From JBDTME01 sp964583795 (GTDB lineage Bacteria > Patescibacteriota > Microgenomatia > UBA1400 > PJMF01), in contig CAZOWX010000015.1 of assembly GCA_964583795.1 (NCBI GenBank), forward strand, positions 1 through 44,434: DNA of 44,434 nucleotides. The letters are read 5' to 3'. The position numbers and the translations under genes were made by a program. Positions 17,442 to 25,910 of this stretch are shown here, piece by piece. Numbering within the stretch: the stretch's first letter is position 1; the number at the start of each line of letters is the position of its first letter. The notes under the pieces were generated by a model that saw nothing but the letters and a program-made list of their open reading frames with translations, was not told where the DNA came from and did no database searches.

Positions 17442-17702
17442 ATGCCTGCCAAGAAAACAAAAAAGCCAGTGGCGCGACAGCGAAAAATTAGCCCGACAAA
17501 ACATTCATCATTCATGAGTGAATACTTCCGTCAAAGGGATAGGTTTTTTGAGACTCACCGATATGCACGCGTATTATTGGGAGTATTAATCATCTCTTTT
17601 GCCATGGCAATTGGAGTGTTGTACTACAACAAGACGATCGTGTTCATTGGATTATCGCTTGAACAACAGTACGGTGTCCGATATCCCTATGCCAATCGCT
17701 GA
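17442..17702 (+). CDS. Small single-pass membrane protein
   Basis: 86 residues. A strongly basic N-terminus (P-A-K-K-T-K-K-P-V-A-R-Q-R-K) is followed by one membrane helix (~45-65, L-L-G-V-L-I-I-S-F-A-M-A-I-G-V), then a short tail with L-E-Q-Q-Y-G-V-R-Y-P. The topology is N-in by the positive-inside rule. ATG 17442 is preferred over an upstream in-frame start at 17430 because the basic segment begins there. It lies alone on the plus strand between rluB-type and secA genes. The family is unknown. Confidence 0.6.
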   Translation: MPAKKTKKPVARQRKISPTKHSSFMSEYFRQRDRFFETHRYARVLLGVLIISFAMAIGVLYYNKTIVFIGLSLEQQYGVRYPYANR

Positions 17703-17714
17703 TCACTGTTTGTA

Positions 17715-20579
17715 CTAGGCACGGTGTGAAGGCGAGTTGATCATTCCGCATTTTTTCCATTTTTTCCCTGAACCACAAGGACAAGGATCGTTTCGGCCGA
17801 TCTTGACTTTCGCTACACCTGGGGCTGGTCGATTTGTAACTATGGCTTTCCCCATTGCTTGTGCAAGGTCGGAAAGACTCCCCGTTTTACTTTTTGGGGC
17901 GCTGACGTTCTTTTGTTCTTGCGAGACTGATTGCAGTAAGTCAGATTCGTCTTTTTGAGCGTGAGCGGCTGAAAGGTCAATCGAGGGACGTTGAGGTTGG
18001 TTGATTTGAACCCGAAAAATGCGTTTAGCGACTTCTGATTCAATGCGTTTAATCAGCGTATCGAACATGGTAAATGCTTCTTTTTTATACTCGCTTAGCA
18101 CCGTTTGTTTGTCACCTCGTAGCCAAATTCCATCGCGTAAACTCTGAATATCATCGAGGTGATCCATCCACATTTGATCAAGGGTTGATAACACCACAAA
18201 GCGCTCCAGTTGACGAGAAGCGATGGTTCCAAGTTGTTTCTCACGTCTATCATAAGTCAGTTTGACCACATCCATGAGTTTGTCTGTAATTTCCTGGGTA
18301 CTGGATAGCTCAGTCAGCTCGTTGCGCAGCTGGATCTGAGAGTGATCATCAAAGGGGATGATGGTGATAAACTCTTTAACGATGGCATCCATTTCATCTT
18401 TGGTGAATTGATCTGGTGCACGCATGGATACAGTTGCTTGAACTTCATCCTCAATCCACATAAAAATTTCTTGTTTTAATGACTCTGTTTGTTCAGCATA
18501 ATCTTTACTAACTTCTTTTTCGGACTGTTCAAGTAAGCGTTTACGTCGTTTGTAGATGATCTCGCGTTGTTTATTCATCACGTCGTCAAACTCTACTAAG
18601 CGCTTGCGCTGGTCGAAAAAGAAACCTTCAACCTTAATTTGAGCACTTTCAATAGCTTTGCCGATCATGTTGTGCTCGATTGGCTGGTCCTCTTCAATTT
18701 TCAGAAAGTCCATTACTTTGGAGATTTGTTCTCCTCCAAATAAGCGCATGATTTCATCTTCAAGTGAGACATAAAATCGAGAGGATCCTGGATCCCCTTG
18801 GCGTCCTGAGCGGCCACGCAACTGATTGTCGATGCGGCGAGATTCATGACGTTCAGTCCCAATCACATGTAAACCGCCCAAAGCGACGACTTCATCATGA
18901 TTTTTTTCCCAATTATCAACCGCCTTTTGATATGCCTTTTTGTCAGGAACTCGTTTTTTTGCATCGTCTGATGAAGGTGTGAAATCTTTAATTTCTGGCT
19001 TCGCTCCTCCCAAGACAATGTCGACACCACGACCAGCAATATTCGTAGCGACCGTGACTTGACCCTTTTTTCCGGCATCAGCAATGATGAAAGCTTCACG
19101 CTCGTGATTTTTCGCGTTTAAAACCTCGTGGGGAATGTTTTTTCGGCGTAAATAATCTGAAATGATCTGATTATGATCGATTGATCTAGTACCGATCAAA
19201 ACGGGTTGCCCAGCGGCTTGTTTTTCAGCCACCTCTTTCACAATGGCGCCAAATTTGGCTCTGGTGGTCTTGAAAATGACGTCAGGATGGTCAGTACGAA
19301 CGACTGGTCGGTTGGTTGGAATAGGTAACACATCGACTTCATAAATTTTGCGAAACTCTTCACTTTCAGTAGTTGCTGTTCCAGACATACCTGACAGTTT
19401 TTCGTACAGGCGGAAGTAATTTTGCAATGAAATAGTCGCTAGAGTCCGAGATTCTTGTTGGATAGTAACACCTTCTTTTGCTTCGATGGCTTGGTGTAAT
19501 CCATCAGAGTAACGGCGGCCATACATCAGTCGGCCCGTATGCTCGTCAACAATAATGACTTCGTTTTCTTTGACGATGTACTCTTTGTCGCGATGATAGA
19601 GGGTCTTGGCTTTGAGAGCAGATTCGACGTGATGAATGGTGTCAAAGCTTTCTTCATAGAGATTTTTGACTCCCAGTTTTTGCTCCACTCTCTTGACACC
19701 TAAATCAGTGAGTGTCACTGACTTCATTTTCTCATCGACTTTGAAGTCACTTTCCTCGGTAAGTGAGGTTACCAACCGGGCGAAGTCATAGTACTTATTT
19801 GTGGGATCAGAGTCGGGAGCGCTAATAATCAATGGAGTGCGTGCCTCATCAATCAAGATGGAGTCAGCTTCGTCAACGATGGCATAGTAGTGCTCACGTT
19901 GGACCATGTCTTCTTTACTTTGTGACATGTTATCGCGCAAGTAATCGAATCCGAACTCGTTATTGGTGCCATAGGTAATATCAGCGCTGTAGGCAACTTG
20001 GCGGTTTACGGGACGAAAGTGTTCGAGGCGATCATCGCCTTTTTCAGGGCCAGTAAAGTCAGGATCGTAGATATAGGCAGCGTTGTTGATAATTACACCA
20101 ACACTTACTCCCAGTGCATGATAAATCGGTCCCATCCACCCTGCACCTACCTGTGACAAATAATCATTAACGGTGACTAAGTGGACCCCTTTCCCCAATA
20201 ATGAATTGAGGTATAGCGACAACGTGGCAGACAGAGTTTTGCCTTCACCGGTTTTTTGCTCGGTGATCATGCCTTGATGAAACGACATTCCAGCAATGAG
20301 CTGTACGTCATAATGGCGCAACCCTACTGTCCGTTTTGAAGCTTCACGGATAGTAGCAAAGGCTTCTGGTAAAATTGCGTCCAATGCCTGCTGTGTGGTT
20401 TTGTCTTGCTTGAGGAGCGATGCAATTTCCTCTTTAAACTGAGTGGTTTTTTCTTTGAGATCTTTATCGGAGAGATCTTCGTATGCAGGTTCGAGTTGAT
20501 TTATCTGTTCAACTACTGTCTGAAACTTTTTAATTTTTTTTGAGTGTTCATCGAAGAACTTGGAGAAAATGTTGAGCAT
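17715..20579 (-). CDS. secA: Preprotein translocase ATPase SecA
   Basis: About 954 residues. Walker A is T-G-E-G-K-T, with the DEAD-type D-E-A-D-S-I-L-I-D-E-A-R-T-P box, the preprotein cross-linking domain, NBD2 (R-G-R-S-G-R-Q-G-D-P-G), the helical scaffold and the C-terminal zinc-finger tail. SecA drives proteins through SecYEG. The C-terminal tail reads C-P-C-G-S-G-K-K-W-K-K-C-G, so the fourth ligand, usually His or Cys, is Gly. Start at 20579 (M-L-N-I-F-S-K) fits the family; the longer frame to 20648 adds an unlikely stretch. TATAAT lies 9 nt before this ATG, giving a very short or absent leader. Confidence 0.97.
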   Translation of the reverse strand: MLNIFSKFFDEHSKKIKKFQTVVEQINQLEPAYEDLSDKDLKEKTTQFKEEIASLLKQDKTTQQALDAILPEAFATIREASKRTVGLRHYDVQLIAGMSFHQGMITEQKTGEGKTLSATLSLYLNSLLGKGVHLVTVNDYLSQVGAGWMGPIYHALGVSVGVIINNAAYIYDPDFTGPEKGDDRLEHFRPVNRQVAYSADITYGTNNEFGFDYLRDNMSQSKEDMVQREHYYAIVDEADSILIDEARTPLIISAPDSDPTNKYYDFARLVTSLTEESDFKVDEKMKSVTLTDLGVKRVEQKLGVKNLYEESFDTIHHVESALKAKTLYHRDKEYIVKENEVIIVDEHTGRLMYGRRYSDGLHQAIEAKEGVTIQQESRTLATISLQNYFRLYEKLSGMSGTATTESEEFRKIYEVDVLPIPTNRPVVRTDHPDVIFKTTRAKFGAIVKEVAEKQAAGQPVLIGTRSIDHNQIISDYLRRKNIPHEVLNAKNHEREAFIIADAGKKGQVTVATNIAGRGVDIVLGGAKPEIKDFTPSSDDAKKRVPDKKAYQKAVDNWEKNHDEVVALGGLHVIGTERHESRRIDNQLRGRSGRQGDPGSSRFYVSLEDEIMRLFGGEQISKVMDFLKIEEDQPIEHNMIGKAIESAQIKVEGFFFDQRKRLVEFDDVMNKQREIIYKRRKRLLEQSEKEVSKDYAEQTESLKQEIFMWIEDEVQATVSMRAPDQFTKDEMDAIVKEFITIIPFDDHSQIQLRNELTELSSTQEITDKLMDVVKLTYDRREKQLGTIASRQLERFVVLSTLDQMWMDHLDDIQSLRDGIWLRGDKQTVLSEYKKEAFTMFDTLIKRIESEVAKRIFRVQINQPQRPSIDLSAAHAQKDESDLLQSVSQEQKNVSAPKSKTGSLSDLAQAMGKAIVTNRPAPGVAKVKIGRNDPCPCGSGKKWKKCGMINSPSHRA

Positions 20580-20588
20580 AAGCGAATT

Positions 20589-20594
20589 ATTATA
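20589..20594 (-). promoter_or_regulatory. -10 box of secA
   Basis: TATAAT on the minus strand with its last base 9 nt before the secA ATG at 20579. The leader would be 2-3 nt at most, so the mRNA is nearly leaderless. It also supports the shorter start. Confidence 0.45.
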
Positions 20595-20668
20595 GTATGA
20601 AATAACGCACGAATCTACCCGACGAGGGTTGATCATAGCAGAAAGCATTTTGGTTTGCCAATTCTCTT

Positions 20669-21280
20669 TTATGCAGTTGTCAAGAGAAACTGCATAATGG
20701 TTTTTGGGAACATCAATGATAAATAAATACTGAGTAAGTGTTCTCCAGCATTAACAAAATGATTATGTGCGCCAGTGAGAGCAACGGTATCACCAGGAAC
20801 CACTTCGTCACCAAATCGTGGTTTTATTGTGAGGCAGCGCTGGCGAAGATGTGGCGGCATGCTTGGTTCTTGTCGTTCAAATAGCTCAACAGATTCTCTA
20901 AACGCAGTGCTGCTTGTAGCTGCATGTTCTAAAGTGAGTCTTAGATGATTACCTTTGCGCAATCGTCCACAAACATTGACTGCTTTATGAATTGATTGAG
21001 GCGTAGCCATAAGTGCATTGAATGCTGCACTGCCTCCAGCACTGGTGCCAATCAGGGAAACTGTGTTCTTTTGACTCACTTGTTGAATGTGTTTTACCAG
21101 GCGATCGAGTTTTGGTGCAAAGGGTTCTCCATCTAGACAACCAACAGGATGCATGACAATTTCAAATTGTTGAGACATTCTCAATCGCAGCAGAGCGAAA
21201 CGAATCCCACGTGAGCTAAAGAAGCCAAAATCGTTCAGCCCAGGAATAACAACGATTGTATGTTTTAAATCAACTGACAT
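20669..21280 (-). CDS. Alpha/beta-hydrolase-fold protein
   Basis: 203 residues. I-V-V-I-P-G-L-N-D at the N-terminus (oxyanion-type strand and loop), nucleophile elbow G-T-S-A-G-G (Ser about residue 82), and a late A-H-N-H-F-V-N with the probable catalytic His. It is cytoplasmic, with no signal peptide. It looks like a small esterase or thioesterase of the alpha/beta-hydrolase fold; the substrate is unknown. The ATG at 21280 has no clear Shine-Dalgarno. It is transcribed in the same direction as secA, 89 nt upstream of it. Confidence 0.78.
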   Translation of the reverse strand: MSVDLKHTIVVIPGLNDFGFFSSRGIRFALLRLRMSQQFEIVMHPVGCLDGEPFAPKLDRLVKHIQQVSQKNTVSLIGTSAGGSAAFNALMATPQSIHKAVNVCGRLRKGNHLRLTLEHAATSSTAFRESVELFERQEPSMPPHLRQRCLTIKPRFGDEVVPGDTVALTGAHNHFVNAGEHLLSIYLSLMFPKTIMQFLLTTA

Positions 21281-21339
21281 GAATTAACTTTGTTTGGTGA
21301 TATTGTCTATATCAGTATAAATGTGCAACGCTCATGAGT

Positions 21340-21762
21340 TTAATTCAGTTTCCATTCCTTGTTTTCCAAAATTAAACCATATCTACTCATTAGCAACTGT
21401 GAATCCGACATTTTGCATGTGACAAGTACTTTTGCTTCTGGGCCGATGTATTTTGTTCCAATGACACTACTTATTTCAGTTCTCGTTATTTGACAATCCA
21501 CAGGTTTTGGTTCATTCGAATTTTGGAACAATTTTACTTTTTCAACATATTGATCGTAAGGGGTATGAGCCTTTCTGCTTGCTGAGAGTTTCGTATATGT
21601 TGTTGCATAATCGTTCGTGATTTCAGCGTTAAGGAAAGAGTTCATTGCTAACTCAACATCTGCTCTGTAGCTGCTGAAGTAATAAAGCGAAAGTAGAAAG
21701 TTGAAGCCGAGAACGACGAGAAAAAAGCCTGCAATATATAGCGGAACCCTGAACTTTTTCAT
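21340..21762 (-). CDS. Membrane-anchored small extracytoplasmic domain protein
   Basis: 140 residues. One N-terminal membrane helix (~8-27) after M-K-K-F-R, then an extracytoplasmic domain. The opening A-M-N-S-F-L-N-A-E-I-T-N-D-Y-A-T-T-Y helix followed by beta strands is typical of NTF2-like folds (DUF4019/DUF4878 style), but this is a pattern guess. Two Cys residues could form a disulfide. ATG 21762 is chosen; the longer frame starts with TTG at 21777. It follows serS after 23 nt and may be co-transcribed with it. Confidence 0.6.
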   Translation of the reverse strand: MKKFRVPLYIAGFFLVVLGFNFLLSLYYFSSYRADVELAMNSFLNAEITNDYATTYTKLSASRKAHTPYDQYVEKVKLFQNSNEPKPVDCQITRTEISSVIGTKYIGPEAKVLVTCKMSDSQLLMSRYGLILENKEWKLN

Positions 21763-21785
21763 TTTTATTTTGTTCAAAATTATTT

Positions 21786-23054
21786 TTATTCTAAAGTTGT
21801 GATTTTGTCTTTGCCCATGAACTCCCGCAGTACTTTAGGAATTTCAATTGAACCGTCAGCTTGTTGGTAGTTTTCCAAGATTGCCCCAAGTAATCGTGGA
21901 GTCGCCGCGACAGTATTATTCAGTGTGTAGACATACTTTAAGCTATTATCTTTGGCTCGATAGCGAATGTTCAGGCGCCGTGCTTGAAAGTCGTTAAAGT
22001 AACTATCGGAGTGTGTTTCACGATAGGCATTTTGACCAGGGAACCAAGTCTCGATGTCATATTTTTTGCGCTGTCCTGCTCCAATATCGCCAGTACACAT
22101 GAGTAGAATGCGATAGGGCAAGTTGAGTGCTTGTAACAGTTCCTCAGAGTTAAGTCTCATGGCATCGTGCATTGCTCTGGTCTTCTGCTCATCGGCAATG
22201 GTATACACCACTTGTTCAATTTTTTGAAACTGGTGCACTCGGAAAAATCCTTGGGTGTCTTTACCATAACTCCCCACCTCTCTTCGGAAACAGGGACTGA
22301 TGCCCACCATTTTGATTGGCAGGTCTTTTTCGTTAACAGTTTCACCCATTAAGTACGCAGTGAGTGAGACCTCTGCTGTCCCAATTAAACTTTGTCCATC
22401 CTGGGTTTTGTAATGGTCATCTTTCCCCCAAGGAAAGTACCCCGTTCCTACCATGGCTTCATCATTGACCATCCATGGCACTGTCATCGGCGTAAAACCT
22501 TTAGCAATCATGTGTTTGAGCGCAAATTGTTGTACGGCCATTTCTAAAAGGACCAAATCATTTTTGAGAAAAAAGGCGCGGCGACCAGCAATGCGCACTC
22601 CCCTTTTCGCATCAAACAGGTCCAGATTTTCTGCCAGTATATCGTGAGTTTTGGGTTCGAAATCAAAGTGGCGTTTTTCTCCCCACTGCATAATATCGAC
22701 ATTGCCACTTTCATCTGGGCCAACAGGAACATCTGGTGCAGCAGGATTGGGTACCTGAAGCATTAGATCAGTGTAGGTTTCTTCTACGTGACGCAGTTGT
22801 GGTTCGAGGTCTTGAAGCTGTCGTTTAAGTTCTTTGCCGTGTTCGATTTGCTCTGGTGTTGGTTTTCCTTGAGCTTTGATTGCTTTTACGTGTTCGTTAC
22901 TTTGTTTACGTAACTCCTCTACTTTAGTGATCAGTTCTCTTCTCTGTTCATCAACCCGCAATACTTCATTAACAATGTCTGGATTCATTTGTTTGTTGCT
23001 GATGGCTGTTTTGAGCTCATCAGCATGATCGCGAATGAATTGAATGTCTAACAT
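21786..23054 (-). CDS. serS: Seryl-tRNA synthetase
   Basis: 422 residues, full length. N-terminal tRNA-binding coiled coil (~25-105), then the class II catalytic core: motif 2 in C-F-R-R-E-V-G-S-Y-G-K-D-T-Q-G with F-F-R-V-H-Q-F-Q-K, and motif 3 with N-N-T-V-A-A-T-P-R-L-L. It charges tRNA-Ser. AAGGAGCC lies just before the ATG. The gene is preceded by a long leader with a T-box riboswitch, so its expression should rise when uncharged tRNA-Ser accumulates. Confidence 0.97.
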   Translation of the reverse strand: MLDIQFIRDHADELKTAISNKQMNPDIVNEVLRVDEQRRELITKVEELRKQSNEHVKAIKAQGKPTPEQIEHGKELKRQLQDLEPQLRHVEETYTDLMLQVPNPAAPDVPVGPDESGNVDIMQWGEKRHFDFEPKTHDILAENLDLFDAKRGVRIAGRRAFFLKNDLVLLEMAVQQFALKHMIAKGFTPMTVPWMVNDEAMVGTGYFPWGKDDHYKTQDGQSLIGTAEVSLTAYLMGETVNEKDLPIKMVGISPCFRREVGSYGKDTQGFFRVHQFQKIEQVVYTIADEQKTRAMHDAMRLNSEELLQALNLPYRILLMCTGDIGAGQRKKYDIETWFPGQNAYRETHSDSYFNDFQARRLNIRYRAKDNSLKYVYTLNNTVAATPRLLGAILENYQQADGSIEIPKVLREFMGKDKITTLE

Positions 23055-23180
23055 GTGGCTCCTTTTTACTCAAAGATCAAAATTCAAAAGTCAAAATCGT
23101 GAGACTTTTCATTTGTCCTTGGATGTACGTAATGTAGCTGACTTTTTTAGTAATTTGATAGTTTTTATGTTATCAAATGC

Positions 23181-23231
23181 AAAAAGACCCTCTTTTATCC
23201 ACGTTTTTTTAAACATGAATAAAAGAGGGTC
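23181..23231 (-). terminator. Intrinsic terminator of the serS T-box leader
   Basis: 13-bp stem GACCCTCTTTTAT/ATAAAAGAGGGTC (23186-23198 and 23219-23231) followed on the minus strand by TTTTT (23185-23181). The 5' arm contains CCTCT (23228-23224), which can pair instead with AGAGG (23265-23261) in front of the T-box. Confidence 0.88.
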
Positions 23232-23275
23232 CTTCCGTATTGTGCGGAGGGGCGGTGCCACCTCTGTTTAGGTTT

Positions 23276-23321
23276 TAGGTTTCAGCTTTCAGGTGTCAGG
23301 AAAATCCTGAAACCTGACGCT
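23276..23321. repeat. Repeat-like hairpin shared by both T-box leaders, copy 1
   Basis: An AGGTTTCAG...AGGTGTCAGG-AAAAT-CCTGAAACCT element, near-identical to 28822-28866 in the lysS leader. It forms a 10-bp hairpin with one mismatch. It may be T-box Stem III or a mobile REP-like unit; the 'cctgaaacctgacacct' style recalls intergenic repeats. Confidence 0.6.
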
Positions 23322-23433
23322 CCGACACCTGAGACCTCTTGTTCCCTGCTATCTCGGGCTTACCCGTCTTGATTATTACCTCAAGCTGCTTGACGTGTGC
23401 TAGACGTCTTGGACGCATGTCTTCAATGACAAA

Positions 23434-23439
23434 ATTATA
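23434..23439 (-). promoter_or_regulatory. -10 box of the serS leader
   Basis: TATAAT on the minus strand (23439-23434), 26 nt below the stop of the upstream gene. It sets the leader start near 23427. The -35 is weak. Confidence 0.5.
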
Positions 23440-23465
23440 GCACTTTTATAAAAAAATAACATGAG

Positions 23466-24320
23466 TTAATAACAACTTTCTTTTGATTCTTCATTAGAAA
23501 CTGTTTCAAATTTACATGTTTTTAGTAAAGTGGCCTGATTAGTTGCAAAATCAATTTTGTACAATGTCCGAACGCTATATCCTCCATCGCCACCCGTGCA
23601 AAAAACATACAATTCTTTCTTGTTCGTTACGGTAAATATCTCATTGCAGCTCGCATATGGTAATGAGCTAAAGTCGATCAATGTTGGAGTGGGAGAATCC
23701 CAGGTATTTGTTTCAGTTCCCAAAAAATAAACGGTAGCTGCATGTCCGCCGCCACTTTTGAGCACTGTATAGGTGATAAAAGAAAAAGGAGTTTTGGTGC
23801 TTAAGTCATTTGTTTGACAAACTCTAAAGTCGTAAATTCTATTTGGCGGTGTTTGCTCAGTTAGTTTTTTGTTCTCGTCGAGAATAAATGTTGGAATAGT
23901 GTTTTGGTCAAGTATCTGTGTTTGTTCTGTGTTCCAATTTTTATCTCTTGGGCGAAACTCTGGAATTTGTTGTTCTGCGACTGCTGTATTTTCATAATAA
24001 GGGGTGCACGAAAATGATTGAGTACTTTCTTTTAGGTTAGCAATTAGAGTTGGAGTGAGAAAATTTGCATAGTTTTGATAATTTGAGAAACCAGAAGGAT
24101 CATGCTGAAATGATAACGAAACTACTCCAACCTTTGGAGTGGGGGAAAATAAGGGCTTTGTTAATGTTTGGTTTGAATCATTGATATATTGCTTTCCAAG
24201 TAATTGCAGTTTTAATTCATTATTCAGTAGATTGAATGTAAATGTTGATATAAACAACAACAGAGATACAGTCCCTAACAGACCCATGGTAATGCGAATT
24301 GGATGGCGAAATTTAATCAT
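23466..24320 (-). CDS. Membrane-anchored extracytoplasmic protein, unknown
   Basis: 284 residues. One N-terminal membrane helix (~12-33, after K-F-R-H-P-I-R) anchors an extracytoplasmic domain rich in Thr, Asn, Pro and Phe, predicted mainly beta, with several Cys. A late F-C-T-G-G-D-G-G-Y-S-V-R segment recalls a beta-propeller blade, but no family is clear. The ATG at 24320 has no Shine-Dalgarno; TATATT lies 6 nt upstream, so the mRNA may be leaderless. It is divergent from a NUDIX gene 42 bp away and lies just above the serS leader. Confidence 0.6.
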   Translation of the reverse strand: MIKFRHPIRITMGLLGTVSLLLFISTFTFNLLNNELKLQLLGKQYINDSNQTLTKPLFSPTPKVGVVSLSFQHDPSGFSNYQNYANFLTPTLIANLKESTQSFSCTPYYENTAVAEQQIPEFRPRDKNWNTEQTQILDQNTIPTFILDENKKLTEQTPPNRIYDFRVCQTNDLSTKTPFSFITYTVLKSGGGHAATVYFLGTETNTWDSPTPTLIDFSSLPYASCNEIFTVTNKKELYVFCTGGDGGYSVRTLYKIDFATNQATLLKTCKFETVSNEESKESCY

Positions 24321-24362
24321 ATACTTAATATAGTATCATAAAGAAAAGTATGGAGAAAAAGT

Positions 24363-24776
24363 ATGATGCAACAAATTGGGGTGTTTATTATCGTTACAAA
24401 TAAAAGAGGTCAGTTTTTACTAGGGAAACGAAAGAATGGCTATAAAGCTGGATATTTTGGATTTCCTGGTGGGCGAGTTGAAGTTGGCGAAAATGTGTTG
24501 GATTGTGCCAAGCGAGAGATACTAGAAGAAACCGGAATAAACGCAACACAGTTGCGATATGAGGGAGTAGTCAAAGAAAACCAAGGTGAGTACGACTTTA
24601 TTCACTTTGTTTGCAAAACAAACATTGGCGATCAACTTCCAGAATGTTCTGAGCCTGACAAATGTGAAGGCTGGCAGTGGTTCGATGAAGACCAGCTTCC
24701 CGAAAAAGTACTTCCAGGTCATTTGGGCGGGATGAAGTTGCTGAGAGAAAAAGAAATGTTGGTGGAGATCAAGTAA
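24363..24776 (+). CDS. NUDIX hydrolase 1
   Basis: 137 residues. The Nudix box G-G-R-V-E-V-G-E-N-V-L-D-C-A-K-R-E-I-L-E...E-T-G-I fits G-x5-E-x7-R-E-U-x-E-E-x-G-U. It has the G-x-F-G-F-P-G-G opening seen in MutT/ADP-ribose and nucleotide-sugar types. Members cleave nucleoside diphosphates linked to another moiety; the substrate cannot be told. A GGAG Shine-Dalgarno lies 8-9 nt upstream of tandem ATGs (24363 and 24366). It sits next to another NUDIX gene separated by a CheD-like protein. Confidence 0.93.
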   Translation: MMQQIGVFIIVTNKRGQFLLGKRKNGYKAGYFGFPGGRVEVGENVLDCAKREILEETGINATQLRYEGVVKENQGEYDFIHFVCKTNIGDQLPECSEPDKCEGWQWFDEDQLPEKVLPGHLGGMKLLREKEMLVEIK

Positions 24777-24793
24777 ATATGTAAGTACTTATT

Positions 24794-25771
24794 CTAAGTT
24801 AGTTGTAAGTGTGGACTATGATATCTCAGTACATGTCCAATGCCGTACTCTCTTCTAATATTAAGTAATAGGCTCTCCCTCTCTGATATTGAATCACCTG
24901 ATAGCAACTCTTTTACATCATCTTTAGATGGCACGCTAATAATATCTTTATGTATGTCATATTGGAAATCGGGTTCTGTTAAATCAAAAGTAGTTTGTGG
25001 AAACAGTCTGGCTATTTTTTGATTCAGTCCTGGGTGTGAATGTGGAGAAGCATGAATTTTTAAGTCTTCATATCTACTACCATGTCGCAACAGAGCATCA
25101 ACCATCTCTCGCAAGCATTCCTCATCGTAAGGATAATCCAGATGTGTTGCGGAAGCGATCTTTCTGATAGGATCAGTTACTAGATAGTACCGACATCCCT
25201 CAAGACTACGTCCGCAACTAGCTAGGATTTTGTCATCCTCTGCTACAATAACTAACTCTCCCTGGGTGAACGGCACAATTTTCTGATCGAGAACTTGGTT
25301 TTGTGCCAAGAATTCAGCCATCATCTTTGTGTCGAAATCGTACAGAAGAATGTTTAATGTATCGTGACTACGTAAAATTCGATGGTAAATAGGAGCTGGA
25401 AGCAAATTGATAATGGTTGAAAAATCAGTTTTTAAATCTTGATAAAAGTTAAACTCTCTTATATGTCGTAAGGTCGATCTGACAATATCTTTACCGGTAT
25501 CCAAATCGGTAGTGTGACTGAAATTCGATTCAACTGTCTTGTAACTCATTTTCCCGACTACTTTAGGAAATGAAACTGAGTGGCCTGAATCCTCATCATC
25601 GTTATCCTCCCATCCCAGGGACAGATCGGTCTCAGCAAATATTCCGAAACCTTTGTGCCAATTTCCACCTTTTTTTAACATCAATTTTTTTATTGCTATT
25701 TCAAATTGTTGAATGTTTTGTGGAGAGTTTTCGGCAGTGTTGTGTTGTTCACTCGATAAAAAACTTGTCAT
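24794..25771 (-). CDS. Large protein with CheD-like deamidase segment
   Basis: 325 residues, not matched overall. Residues near 200-235 read S-L-E-G-C-R-Y-Y-L-V-T-D-P-I-R-K-I then A-S-A-T-H-L-D-Y-P. The spacing C-x6-D-P then H 17 residues after the Cys and P four further is what I remember for CheD (G-L-G-S-C ... D-P ... A-H-x-x-L-P), where this Cys and His are catalytic. The following helix (L-R-E-M-V-D-A-L-L-R-H-G) also fits CheD. The N-terminal ~180 residues are unrecognised. There is no chemotaxis gene here. CheD deamidates Gln in chemoreceptors; the target here, if any, is unknown. Confidence 0.5.
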   Translation of the reverse strand: MTSFLSSEQHNTAENSPQNIQQFEIAIKKLMLKKGGNWHKGFGIFAETDLSLGWEDNDDEDSGHSVSFPKVVGKMSYKTVESNFSHTTDLDTGKDIVRSTLRHIREFNFYQDLKTDFSTIINLLPAPIYHRILRSHDTLNILLYDFDTKMMAEFLAQNQVLDQKIVPFTQGELVIVAEDDKILASCGRSLEGCRYYLVTDPIRKIASATHLDYPYDEECLREMVDALLRHGSRYEDLKIHASPHSHPGLNQKIARLFPQTTFDLTEPDFQYDIHKDIISVPSKDDVKELLSGDSISERESLLLNIRREYGIGHVLRYHSPHLQLT

Positions 25772-25910
25772 TGTTGTATTTGATTGTTTAGAGAAAAATA
25801 GAGATTTTGTATGATGGTGAGCATCTATTGGTCATCGAATAATTCCAACGAATCTCTAGTATCTTCTCAGATATTCTGCTTCTTTTCCAACGGGATTGTA
25901 CAGTGAATAT

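Larger units (their letters stand above)
23181..23427 (-). promoter_or_regulatory. T-box riboswitch of serS
   Basis: Minus-strand leader of about 370 nt between the TATAAT at 23439-23434 and serS. It holds AGAGG-TGGCACCGC (23265-23252), matching the T-box consensus, an antiterminator/terminator switch, and an F-box-like segment with hairpin CGGG-TAAG-CCCG followed by AGATAGCAG. A full ~100-nt Stem I does not fit. Instead GACGT-CTAGCAC-ACGTC (23408-23392) is a 5-bp hairpin whose 7-nt loop has AGC, a Ser codon, followed by A. The T-box and terminator parts are clear; the specifier assignment is inference. Confidence 0.8.
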
